DNA of 12,061 nt from Prevotellaceae bacterium (GTDB taxonomy: Bacteria; Bacteroidota; Bacteroidia; Bacteroidales; Paludibacteraceae). The position numbers were made by a program, and so were the translations under genes. Location of the stretch: positions 1-12,061 of the forward strand of contig JAITNR010000051.1 of assembly GCA_031290375.1 (NCBI GenBank), given 5' to 3'. Positions 1 through 5,675 of this stretch are shown here, one piece after another; position 1 is the first letter of the stretch, and every line of letters begins with the position of its first letter. The notes under the pieces are model-generated. The model saw only the letters and a list, made by a program, of their open reading frames with translations. It was not told the origin of the DNA and did no database searches.

Positions 1-511
1 AATTCTGCAATGTATTCAAATTGTTCATTCCGATTTGCAACCTCTTTTAACGTCTTGCATTTGCGCATTTTTCGCTTTACAAAATGACATATCTTCAACA
101 ATTTCTTTATCAAAGGGCAACTGACAGAAATACAATGTATTTGCAACTTTTCCTGTATTTGTTTCAAGGTCAGATTAGTCCATAAAACATTAGTTTCCAT
201 TGGATTACCTGCTGTGTAAGCGTTTAGAACGAATAGTAAAACTTCAAGCAGATTGCTTATTAAAGTCGTTTTTTTTTCTACCTCCGCCTTTTTGACGAAC
301 TTTTTTTGCAGGCGGAACTATTTCCTGCAACAATTCTTTTTTCCCTCGCCTGACTGTATGTTTATGAACATCAAATTGCTCGGACACTTCGGCAACGCCG
401 TTATAGCCCGCTTTCATCGCTTCCAACCCAACATATAAACGCTCTGGCATCTGCGAATAGATAAACATTGTATGTTTATCTATATCATAAGTGAAATCTG
501 CTTTTTTTCAT
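1..511 (-). pseudogene. ISAzo13-type transposase, frameshifted and cut by the window edge
   Basis: This would be the DDE transposase of an ISAzo13-like insertion sequence. The intact middle frame (244-474) shows an N-terminal helix-turn-helix with HTVRRGKKELL followed by GGGRKK. Reading on in another frame through the minus strand from about 260 to 1 gives LLEVLLFVLNAYTAGNPM and then LKEVANRNEQFEYIAE, which correspond to the family's HTxGDPM and KTxEG...RDAQFEYI blocks. The switch lies at an A9 tract (minus strand, about 262-270): one base fewer restores a single frame. Upstream, an ATG at 509-511 followed by A7 reaches the same frame only if one A is removed, giving MKKADFTYDIDKH before the annotated-looking ATG at 472-474. 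The C-terminal half lies outside the window. Family assignment rests on recalled motifs. The gene is either decayed, affected by sequencing error, or expressed by slippage. Confidence 0.75.
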
Positions 512-527
512 CTCTGCTTTTTTTTTG

Positions 528-535
528 CAAAGATA
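528..535 (-). promoter_or_regulatory. -7 box TATCTTTG of the ISAzo13-type transposase
   Basis: Read on the minus strand this matches TAnnTTTG and is followed by C, as in the other promoters here. It ends 16 bases before the ATG at 511. No convincing TTG is seen at the expected -33 distance, so the call is moderate. It suggests that the true start is the ATG at 509-511 rather than the one at 472-474. Confidence 0.45.
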
Positions 536-565
536 ATACTTTTTTTGAAAACTATTATAAGTTAT

Positions 566-723
566 TTATTTTTTTGTCTTAATCGGCAAAAGTTGCAGGC
601 GGACTATCTGTTCGTAACGACACATAATTTATAGACCAAATTTATCAGCCCGATACGTCCTTTAATCCGCTGAAAACCAATCGACCGCATAAAAAAATCG
701 CCCATTGAATCAGACAACCCCAT
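566..723 (-). pseudogene. C-terminal relic of an IS5-like transposase
   Basis: On the minus strand, 723 down to about 620 reads SDSMGDFFMRSIGFQRIKG followed by RIGLINLVYKLC. A two-base GT excess in TGTGTCG then moves the reading to RYEQIVRLQLLPIKTKK and a TAA at 566-568. Together these resemble the C-terminus of IS5-group transposases, which typically reads GxVRxIGxxRAxxxIGLxNLxYNxxRYxQI. A stop codon at 724-726 and loss of similarity beyond it mark the upstream break. The fragment is 50 or so codons, has an internal frameshift and cannot be functional. It also limits the outer end of the neighbouring ISAzo13-type element to roughly 512-565. Family assignment is from memory of the motif; a protein search would settle it. 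Confidence 0.6.
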
Positions 724-764
724 TTAAAGATTGTCCGATTTTCGTTGTTGGTTTGTGTTGGTCG

Positions 765-840
765 TTATTGTTGTTGTTAGTTCCTATAAGGGCTTTAAAG
801 GCTATAAAGCCCTTATAGAAAACACTGACAACAACAATAA
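765..840. repeat. Long palindrome with two matched arm segments
   Basis: TTATTGTTGTTGT (765-777) pairs exactly with ACAACAACAATAA (828-840), and TATAAGGGCTTTA (785-797) pairs exactly with TAAAGCCCTTATA (805-817) around a 7-base loop. A short imperfect stretch separates the two stems. On the plus strand it is followed directly by T7 (841-847), giving terminator-like geometry, but no plus-strand gene lies just upstream. It sits between the IS5-like relic and the end of the flavodiiron gene, so it may be a bidirectional terminator or a mobile-element end. Confidence 0.75.
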
Positions 841-858
841 TTTTTTTCTCGAAAACCT

Positions 859-880
859 TCCATATTTTTTGAAATATGGA
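859..880 (-). terminator. Possible weak terminator hairpin after the flavodiiron gene
   Basis: TCCATATTT (859-867) and AAATATGGA (872-880) form a 9-bp stem with a 4-base loop, starting 6 bases past the stop codon of the flavodiiron gene. On the transcribed strand it is not followed by a run of T, so it is not a canonical intrinsic terminator. It may only protect the 3' end. Confidence 0.3.
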
Positions 881-886
881 TATGCC

Positions 887-2080
887 CTACAATCCTGCCA
901 CCTTTTCACCTACACTTCTCCCAAGATTATAAAAATTTTGATAATCGGATATTTTCATTGACTGTTTCACTTCTACGGAACCAACAGTGTCCCATTTCAT
1001 TTTTTCGGAAAATTCGTTTAGTTGTCTTACCGCTATTCCGCCCCAAGTGTAAGAACCGAATGAGCCAAAGGTACGATTTTTTAACCCTCTGAGCTCTAAC
1101 CGTTCCAAAATGTCTTGAACTTTTGAAAAAATAGTGCCGTTATATGTGGGCGAGCCTATTATCAGTCCAGAATAGCGGAAACAGTCAGTAATCATAAACG
1201 AAATATCGCTTTTTGAAACATCGTGCAGAATCACCTTTGCATTTGCCTCGTATGCTCCTCTGGCAACAACCTCAGCCATTTTCTCGGTATTGGAATACAT
1301 TGATCCATAAAGAATTACAACACCCTTCTCGCCTTCATAACGACTTAGTCTGTCATAAAGTTTAAAAATAGATTCTCTCGAATCAATCCAAATCGGACCG
1401 TGAAGCGAACAAATCATATTTATTTGCAATCCCTCAAACTTTTTCATTGTCGATTGTACGGGCACACCGTATTTGCCGACAACATTTACATAATAGCGAT
1501 ACATCTCTTCAATGTATTTGTCGTATATTGAGGGGTCAATAAAGTTGTCGAAAATTCTGCCGTCCAGTGTGCCGAAGCAGCCGAAAGCATCAGCAGAAAA
1601 GAGTATTTTTTCGGTTGTTTCGTAACTCATCATCACCTCAGGCCAGTGTACCATTGGAGCGTAGATAAACTTCAATGTGTGCTTTCCTGTGGACAGTTCC
1701 GAATTGTCATCAACAGTGATAATTTTGTCTGAAATGCCGTAGAAACCGTCAAGCATATCTTTTGCTCTTTTACTGCAAATAATTTGCATTTCGGGAAATT
1801 CGTTCAGGTATATTTTGATACCTGAAGTGTGGTCAGGCTCAAGATGATGAATGATTAGATAGTCAATTTTTTTGTCATTAAGAGCAATTTTGATTTTTTC
1901 AATCGCATTGTCGGCAAAACTCATTTCAACTGTGTCGAACAATACAACTTTTTCATCAACAAGCAGATATGAGTTGTATGAAACCCCATACGGAATGGGT
2001 ATTATTCTCTCAAAAAGTTCAGTTTTGCGGTCATTGACACCTACGTAATAAAAATCCTCTTTAATTTTATATGGAAACAT
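887..2080 (-). CDS. fprA: Flavodiiron protein (A-type flavoprotein; O2/NO reductase)
   Basis: This cytoplasmic enzyme reduces O2 to water and/or NO to N2O at a non-haem diiron centre, with electrons passing through FMN. Residues 1-250 form a metallo-beta-lactamase-like domain. The diiron ligands are all visible: H79, E81, D83 and H84 in HxExDH (HLEPDH), H145 in MVHWPE, D164 in FSADAFGCFG and H227 in CSLHGPIW. Residues 253-397 form a flavodoxin domain with the FMN phosphate loop GSMYSNTEKMA and the aromatic FMN-stacking region GSYTWGG. At 397 aa it is the normal length for a class A enzyme, with no fused rubredoxin or flavin reductase, so it needs a separate electron donor not seen here. It follows gldF by 23 bp and may be cotranscribed with it. 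O2 versus NO preference cannot be read from sequence. Confidence 0.95.
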   Translation of the reverse strand: MFPYKIKEDFYYVGVNDRKTELFERIIPIPYGVSYNSYLLVDEKVVLFDTVEMSFADNAIEKIKIALNDKKIDYLIIHHLEPDHTSGIKIYLNEFPEMQIICSKRAKDMLDGFYGISDKIITVDDNSELSTGKHTLKFIYAPMVHWPEVMMSYETTEKILFSADAFGCFGTLDGRIFDNFIDPSIYDKYIEEMYRYYVNVVGKYGVPVQSTMKKFEGLQINMICSLHGPIWIDSRESIFKLYDRLSRYEGEKGVVILYGSMYSNTEKMAEVVARGAYEANAKVILHDVSKSDISFMITDCFRYSGLIIGSPTYNGTIFSKVQDILERLELRGLKNRTFGSFGSYTWGGIAVRQLNEFSEKMKWDTVGSVEVKQSMKISDYQNFYNLGRSVGEKVAGL

Positions 2081-2103
2081 AAGTTTGTAATTAATAATTT
2101 ATG

Positions 2104-2847
2104 CTATTTTCTTTTTTTCAGAACAAATTCGGTTAAAAATAAAAACAGTGTTGAAACTGCAACAAAATACAGCAAATCTCTACTGTCGATTACACCTCTT
2201 GAAATTGATTTGTAGTGAGCGTCAATACCTGACAGGCTGATGGTCTGGCTCAAAGAGCCGTCAGTTGCCAGTGAACTGAGAAAATCAAATCCGATAAACA
2301 GCACAAAGCACATCACGGCAGCAAGCAGGAATGCAACTACTTGATTATCGCTTATTGCAGAGGCAAAAACTCCAATAGCAATGTAAACTGCCGAAAGCAG
2401 GAGCAATCCGATAAACGAGCCCCAAAACGCTCCTGAATCGACATTGCCGGCAGGTTCTGCCAAAAACTTTATCGAAAAATACCAGACCAAAGTAATTAGC
2501 AGCGTGATTATTACGATAAACCACCCCGACAGCGCCTTTCCAAGCACGATAGCGTACTTTGATGCGGGACGTGCCAAAAGCAGTTCGAGTGTGCCTTGCT
2601 GCTTTTCTTCGGCAAAAAGCCTCATGGTGATAGCGGGACAGAGAAACAGAAACAACCAGGGGGCAAGCACGAAAAGTCCATCCAATGAGGCATAGCCGCT
2701 ATCCAGCACGTTGTAGTTGTTAGGAAAGACCCACAAAAACAACGAAGTGCCTGCAAGAAAAATTGCAATCACAATATAACCAGTTACCGAGCCAAAAAAA
2801 CTCCGCAACTCCCGTTTTGAAATGGATAAAACCGTTCTTAAAAACAT
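2104..2847 (-). CDS. gldF: GldF-type ABC transporter permease
   Basis: This is an integral inner-membrane permease. In gliding Bacteroidota GldF works with the ATPase GldA and the auxiliary subunit GldG. The protein has the family N-terminus KRELRSFFGSVTGYIVIAIF, a hydrophobic first segment, the block LAPWLFLFLCPAITMR (about 61-76) and the motif FAEEKQQGTLELLLARP (about 78-94), then four more hydrophobic segments and a basic KKRK tail. I chose the ATG at 2845-2847 (247 aa, close to the family's usual 240 or so), preceded by GGGAAG. The open frame extends up to 2937, but that start lies inside the tRNA-Glu gene and adds an unrelated Cys/Phe-rich leader. An ATG at 2860-2862 is a second option. 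The usual partner gldG is not downstream; a flavodiiron gene is. Without it the exact transported substrate or function is uncertain. Confidence 0.9.
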   Translation of the reverse strand: MFLRTVLSISKRELRSFFGSVTGYIVIAIFLAGTSLFLWVFPNNYNVLDSGYASLDGLFVLAPWLFLFLCPAITMRLFAEEKQQGTLELLLARPASKYAIVLGKALSGWFIVIITLLITLVWYFSIKFLAEPAGNVDSGAFWGSFIGLLLLSAVYIAIGVFASAISDNQVVAFLLAAVMCFVLFIGFDFLSSLATDGSLSQTISLSGIDAHYKSISRGVIDSRDLLYFVAVSTLFLFLTEFVLKKRK

Positions 2848-2929
2848 CTTCCCATGAGTCATACAACAATCAAAAAAGAAAAGTGAAGTCGCATTTTGCA
2901 AATTACTAACTTCCTGTAAAACAATAGTG

Positions 2930-3001
2930 TAGCGCATACGGGACTCGAACCCGTGTTACCGCCGTGAGAGGGCGGCGTCCTAACCTCTAGACGAATGCGC
3001 C
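2930..3001 (-). tRNA. tRNA-Glu (anticodon CTC)
   Basis: The 72-nt cloverleaf folds completely: acceptor GGCGCAT with ATGCGCT (G1-U72 wobble), anticodon stem CCGCC/GGCGG enclosing the loop CTCTCAC, so the anticodon is CTC, reading GAG. The T arm is ACGGG-TTCGAGT-CCCGT. The discriminator is A and CCA is not encoded. Glu is assigned from the anticodon. It has its own consensus promoter just upstream and runs in the same direction as gldF, which starts about 80 bases downstream and may be read through from it. Confidence 0.95.
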
Positions 3002-3013
3002 GTAAATAGAGCG

Positions 3014-3044
3014 CAAAGGTACACACTTTTTTTCAATTCTACAA
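3014..3044 (-). promoter_or_regulatory. Promoter of tRNA-Glu
   Basis: On the minus strand, TTG (3042-3044) is separated by 20 bases from TACCTTTG (3014-3021). This matches the Bacteroidota -33/-7 pattern. The -7 box ends 12 bases before the tRNA, so the leader is very short. Confidence 0.8.
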
Positions 3045-3064
3045 CATTTTTAAGTAAAAAATCG

Positions 3065-3072
3065 TAATTTTG
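3065..3072 (+). promoter_or_regulatory. -7 box TAATTTTG upstream of the HhH-repeat gene
   Basis: TAATTTTG followed by C matches TAnnTTTG and lies 56 bases before the ATG at 3128. No TTG is present at the right distance upstream. The intergenic space is shared with the divergent tRNA-Glu promoter, so the two start regions lie only about 50 bases apart. Confidence 0.5.
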
Positions 3073-3127
3073 CACATATTTTATTCAGGTAAATGACAAA
3101 CAGTTTTAATAAAACACTATCAACGTT

Positions 3128-4081
3128 ATGTTTAAGCTATTTCTATATTTTACAAAGGAGCAAAAAGTTGCTTTGATTGCATTTTTAATTTTGCTCGCAC
3201 TTGCGATAACTGCATCACAGTTGGTTCATTTATTTGTGAAAAACAAAAAAAATGAACCTGATGTTGAATTTATTGCAGAATATCAGAATTTTGAAAAATC
3301 GTTGCAAAATAAAAAGACTGATTATCAACAATTTTCGCCACTTGATTATGGTGAAAGTCAGAATTTTAACCTGAAAAACAGCACATCTGTCGCATTGTTT
3401 GCATTCAACCCCAACAAACTTGATTCTGCCGGTTTTATAAAACTTGGGTTAAAGCCATACGTTGTAAAAAATATTCTGAATTATCGCACAAAAGGCGGAT
3501 TTTTTGAAAAAATAGACGACTTTGAAAAAATATATGGATTATCGGCAAATGATTTTGAAAAATTAAAGCCATTTATAAAAATTCAGCCAAAAGAAATTAC
3601 TCAAAACAAAGATTTTCTCGAAGATAAAAAAACTACAATATTTTCAAATTCAGATACAATACAGTTAGAACTCAACTCTGCCGACACAACACAACTCAAA
3701 CTTTTGAGAGGGATAGGCAGTGGCTATGCAAGGGCTATAGTGGGCTACAGAAACAGGTTAGGTGGTGGTTTTTATTCTGTAAGCCAACTGCTTGAAATCA
3801 ACAATTTTTCTCTCGAAACTTTAAAGAAAATCGAAAAAAATCTGTCTGTTGATGCCTCGCTTATCCAAAAAATAGAAGTAAATCGGGCAACAGTAGAAAA
3901 ATTGAAACTACACCCCTATATCAATTTTTATCAGGCAAAGGCAATCTACGAACTGCGACGAAAAAATACAGTCATTCATTCGATTGAGACCCTAAAGCCA
4001 CTCAAGGAATTAACAGACGAAGATATAGAGAAACTTTTCTATTACCTTGATTTTAAAGGAATTGAAAGAACGTATAGATAA
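3128..4081 (+). CDS. Membrane-anchored ComEA-like protein with three helix-hairpin-helix modules
   Basis: Residues 13-36 form a single membrane segment after a short lysine-containing N-terminus, followed by a polar linker, so the bulk probably lies outside the cytoplasmic membrane. Three modules of about 55-60 residues follow: 93-152 (FNPNKLDSAGF...GLKPYVVKNILNYRTKGGF), 182-241 (LNSADTTQLKLLRGIGSGYA...YRNRLGGGF) and 251-309 (VNRATVEKLKLHPYINFYQA). Each has the order (L/F)NxA-T-L...I/L-x-x-A-x-x-I-x-x-(Y/L)R typical of ComEA/HhH_3 domains, which bind DNA non-specifically during uptake or pilus-linked transport. The second module is closest to consensus, with the GIG hairpin; the other two lack GxG and may be structural. 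At 317 aa it is much longer than classical ComEA. A role in DNA uptake is inference; no other competence gene is in view. Confidence 0.85.
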   Translation: MFKLFLYFTKEQKVALIAFLILLALAITASQLVHLFVKNKKNEPDVEFIAEYQNFEKSLQNKKTDYQQFSPLDYGESQNFNLKNSTSVALFAFNPNKLDSAGFIKLGLKPYVVKNILNYRTKGGFFEKIDDFEKIYGLSANDFEKLKPFIKIQPKEITQNKDFLEDKKTTIFSNSDTIQLELNSADTTQLKLLRGIGSGYARAIVGYRNRLGGGFYSVSQLLEINNFSLETLKKIEKNLSVDASLIQKIEVNRATVEKLKLHPYINFYQAKAIYELRRKNTVIHSIETLKPLKELTDEDIEKLFYYLDFKGIERTYR

Positions 4082-4201
4082 TTTTTACGGTTCATTTTTA
4101 ATATCACTTTGCTATAATTTTGTAGAAACATTTTAGATCTTACTTATTTTGCGTCGCCCAGTTTGTTTCAAAAAAAGTTTTTCTATTTGAAAAAAAAAAT
4201 G

Positions 4202-4209
4202 TAACTTTG
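4202..4209 (+). promoter_or_regulatory. -7 box TAACTTTG of tRNA-Met
   Basis: The stretch GTAACTTTGC is preceded by an A10 tract and is nearly the same as the boxes before nusB and pruA. The tRNA begins 48 bases downstream. The -33 region is only T-rich, with no clear TTG. The stretch from 4082 to the tRNA otherwise holds nothing I can identify. Confidence 0.65.
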
Positions 4210-4257
4210 CACGCTCTCAGGAATAATTGGATTATTAAACTTGAAGAGTCGGATAAT

Positions 4258-4331
4258 GGCGGGATAGCTCAGTTGGTTAGAGCGTCGGATTCATAACCCG
4301 GAGGTCACGAGTTCAACTCTCGTTCCCGCTA
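4258..4331 (+). tRNA. tRNA-Met (anticodon CAT), probably elongator
   Basis: The 74-nt cloverleaf has acceptor GGCGGGA/TCCCGCT (G1-U72), D arm GCTC...GAGC, anticodon loop TTCATAA and T arm ACGAG-TTCAACT-CTCGT, with discriminator A and no encoded CCA. The anticodon is CAT. The fully paired acceptor end and the ordinary D stem argue against an initiator, although the anticodon arm resembles initiators in GTCGG...CCGGAGGTC. An A31-C39 mismatch closes the anticodon loop. A lysidine-modified Ile tRNA cannot be fully excluded without a tRNA classifier. Confidence 0.9.
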
Positions 4332-4404
4332 CAGTTTTTAATCAGCTATTAACTGTTAATAATGCGAATCACGGCTAAAATGCTGTTCGTAGTACAAAAA
4401 AAAT

Positions 4405-4412
4405 TAACTTTG
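4405..4412 (+). promoter_or_regulatory. Possible -7 box TAACTTTG upstream of dispersed repeat copy 1
   Basis: TAACTTTG matches the -7 consensus and lies 33 bases before the dispersed repeat at 4446. There is no annotated gene downstream before nusB, which has its own box at 4712. If active it would transcribe the repeat as a small RNA. The -33 element is weak (GTTCG). Confidence 0.35.
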
Positions 4413-4445
4413 TTCGGGTTTTATATACAAAAGGTTGCCTCCATC

Positions 4446-4557
4446 AAGCCGTTGATTATCAAGCATTTACATATTTACGCCGTAGTTATATGGTTTATAT
4501 ACAGCCTGTTAACAATAACAGATCGTCTTTGTTATGTTTAATTAATTGAAAATTATG
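4446..4557 (+). repeat. Dispersed intergenic repeat, copy 1
   Basis: This 112-base stretch aligns along its whole length with 11327-11439. Shared blocks include CGTTGATTATCAAGCA, TAGTTATAT, ATATACAGCCTGTTA and AATTGAAAATTATG. CTGTTA (4506-4511) and TAACAG (4516-4521) form a 6-bp hairpin with loop ACAA. The gene-free stretch 4332-4744 holds this repeat, a REP-like palindrome and the nusB -7 box. Confidence 0.85.
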
Positions 4558-4609
4558 AACAGAACTACATCCATTTTCGTCATTATTAAGCGGGGCGAAG
4601 CAACCCAGC

Positions 4610-4636
4610 GTCATTGCGGGCTTGACCAGTAATGAC
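4610..4636. repeat. REP-like palindrome, unit 1 (diverged)
   Basis: GTCATT (4610-4615) and AATGAC (4631-4636) are exact inverted arms around GCGGGCTTGACCAGT. It is a diverged version of the ATTGCGGG-CTTGA-CCCGCAAT unit that is perfect at 11541-11564. The bases just before it (4582-4605) contain GCGGGGCGAAGCAACCC, a sequence type often seen with such dispersed repeats. Confidence 0.7.
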
Positions 4637-4711
4637 AGCACTTTTGTTACTTTTCAGGTTAAATATACGATATTCATTTTTAAAATAGTCGGTCAGTAGT
4701 GAAAAAAATTG

Positions 4712-4719
4712 TAACTTTG
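4712..4719 (+). promoter_or_regulatory. -7 box TAACTTTG of nusB
   Basis: The string AAAAAAATTGTAACTTTGC is almost the same as the one before pruA, and it ends 25 bases before the nusB ATG. The -33 region is not clear. It probably serves the nusB-MATE pair, since there is only a 13-base gap between those genes. Confidence 0.65.
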
Positions 4720-4744
4720 CGTTCTCAAAAAAATAATCGAATTT

Positions 4745-5662
4745 ATGTTGACAAGAGCTCTTTTACGTACCAAAGCAGCACAAGTGCTTTACGCTAATTT
4801 TCAATCACACAGCGACATTAATGTGTTGGATAATGAACTGAATTTCAGCATTCAAAAATCTTACGATTTGTATTACCTTTTGTTACTTTTGCCTGTGGAA
4901 ATTTCAAAATTAGCCAAAAAAAAAATCGAAGATGCCTCTCAAAAAATATTAAAAACTGATAACGACAGAGTAACCGAATTCAACGGCAAATTAGCAAACA
5001 ACCTGTTTGTCAATATCTTGGTATCAAACAAACAGTTGCTTAATTGTCCAAAAGGGTGTGTAATGTTTTGGCAGCAATACAACGAAGAATTAAAAAATAT
5101 TTACTCGAAATTGTCGGAAACTGATTTTTTTAAACACTATATCAAAGACACCGATTCCTCTTTTGATGAGGATAGGCAATTTTGGAGAAAATTCTATCGC
5201 TCAAAAAGAATTTTTGATGATCGTTTTTACAGTTTTTTGGAAGAAACAAGCATCTATTGGCTTGATGATTTGGGTATTGCACTGAGTTTTGCAGAAAAAA
5301 CCATAAAAAACTTTTCCGACACCGACTTTGAAAATAATGCGCTTTTTTCTTTGTACAAAGACGATTCCGACAGGGAATTTATAATCAATCTTACTCACAA
5401 TGTTTATTTGAAATCCAAAGAATATGATGAACTAATCAGTTCATATTTAAAGGATTGGGCATTGAACAGAATAACTATTATGGATATTGTGCTACTGAAA
5501 ATGGCTGTTGCGGAATTTAAACTGTTTCCGTTTATTCCCAAAAATGTAACCATCAATGAATATGTCGAAATTTCAAAATATTACGGCACAGACAAGAGCA
5601 GTTCCTTTATCAATGGAGTTTTGGACAAGATAGCCAAAACGATAGAGAAACCGAATTTTTAA
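4745..5662 (+). CDS. nusB: Transcription antitermination protein NusB (long Bacteroidota form)
   Basis: NusB pairs with NusE (S10) on boxA RNA to support antitermination of rRNA transcription. The N-terminus LTRALLRTKAAQVLYANFQ is the conserved first helix of the family and supports this start. The C-terminal NusB core is clear from residue 238: W238, NRITIMDIVLLKMAVAEF, then IPKNVTINEYVEISKYYG and FINGVLDKIA (288-297). Between them, roughly 30-200, is a long charged, Phe/Tyr-rich helical insertion absent from the 139-aa E. coli protein. This about 300-aa architecture is usual in Bacteroidota. No frameshift or missing core motif is seen. The MATE gene follows after 13 bases and is probably cotranscribed. 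Confidence 0.93.
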   Translation: MLTRALLRTKAAQVLYANFQSHSDINVLDNELNFSIQKSYDLYYLLLLLPVEISKLAKKKIEDASQKILKTDNDRVTEFNGKLANNLFVNILVSNKQLLNCPKGCVMFWQQYNEELKNIYSKLSETDFFKHYIKDTDSSFDEDRQFWRKFYRSKRIFDDRFYSFLEETSIYWLDDLGIALSFAEKTIKNFSDTDFENNALFSLYKDDSDREFIINLTHNVYLKSKEYDELISSYLKDWALNRITIMDIVLLKMAVAEFKLFPFIPKNVTINEYVEISKYYGTDKSSSFINGVLDKIAKTIEKPNF

Positions 5663-5675
5663 CGAATTAAAATTT

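Noticed and set aside
731..961. Plus-strand ORF of 76 codons over the palindrome
   Set aside because: It covers the palindrome and then the antisense of the flavodiiron 3' end; its peptide is low-complexity (VVVIVVVSS, NTDNNNN).
2848..2937. Longer gldF start at 2937
   Set aside because: It begins inside the tRNA-Glu gene and adds a leader unlike GldF; the ATG at 2847 gives the usual length and N-terminus.
4258..4331. tRNA-Met as an attachment site for an integrated element
   Set aside because: No second copy of the tRNA 3' end and no integrase gene were found in the window.
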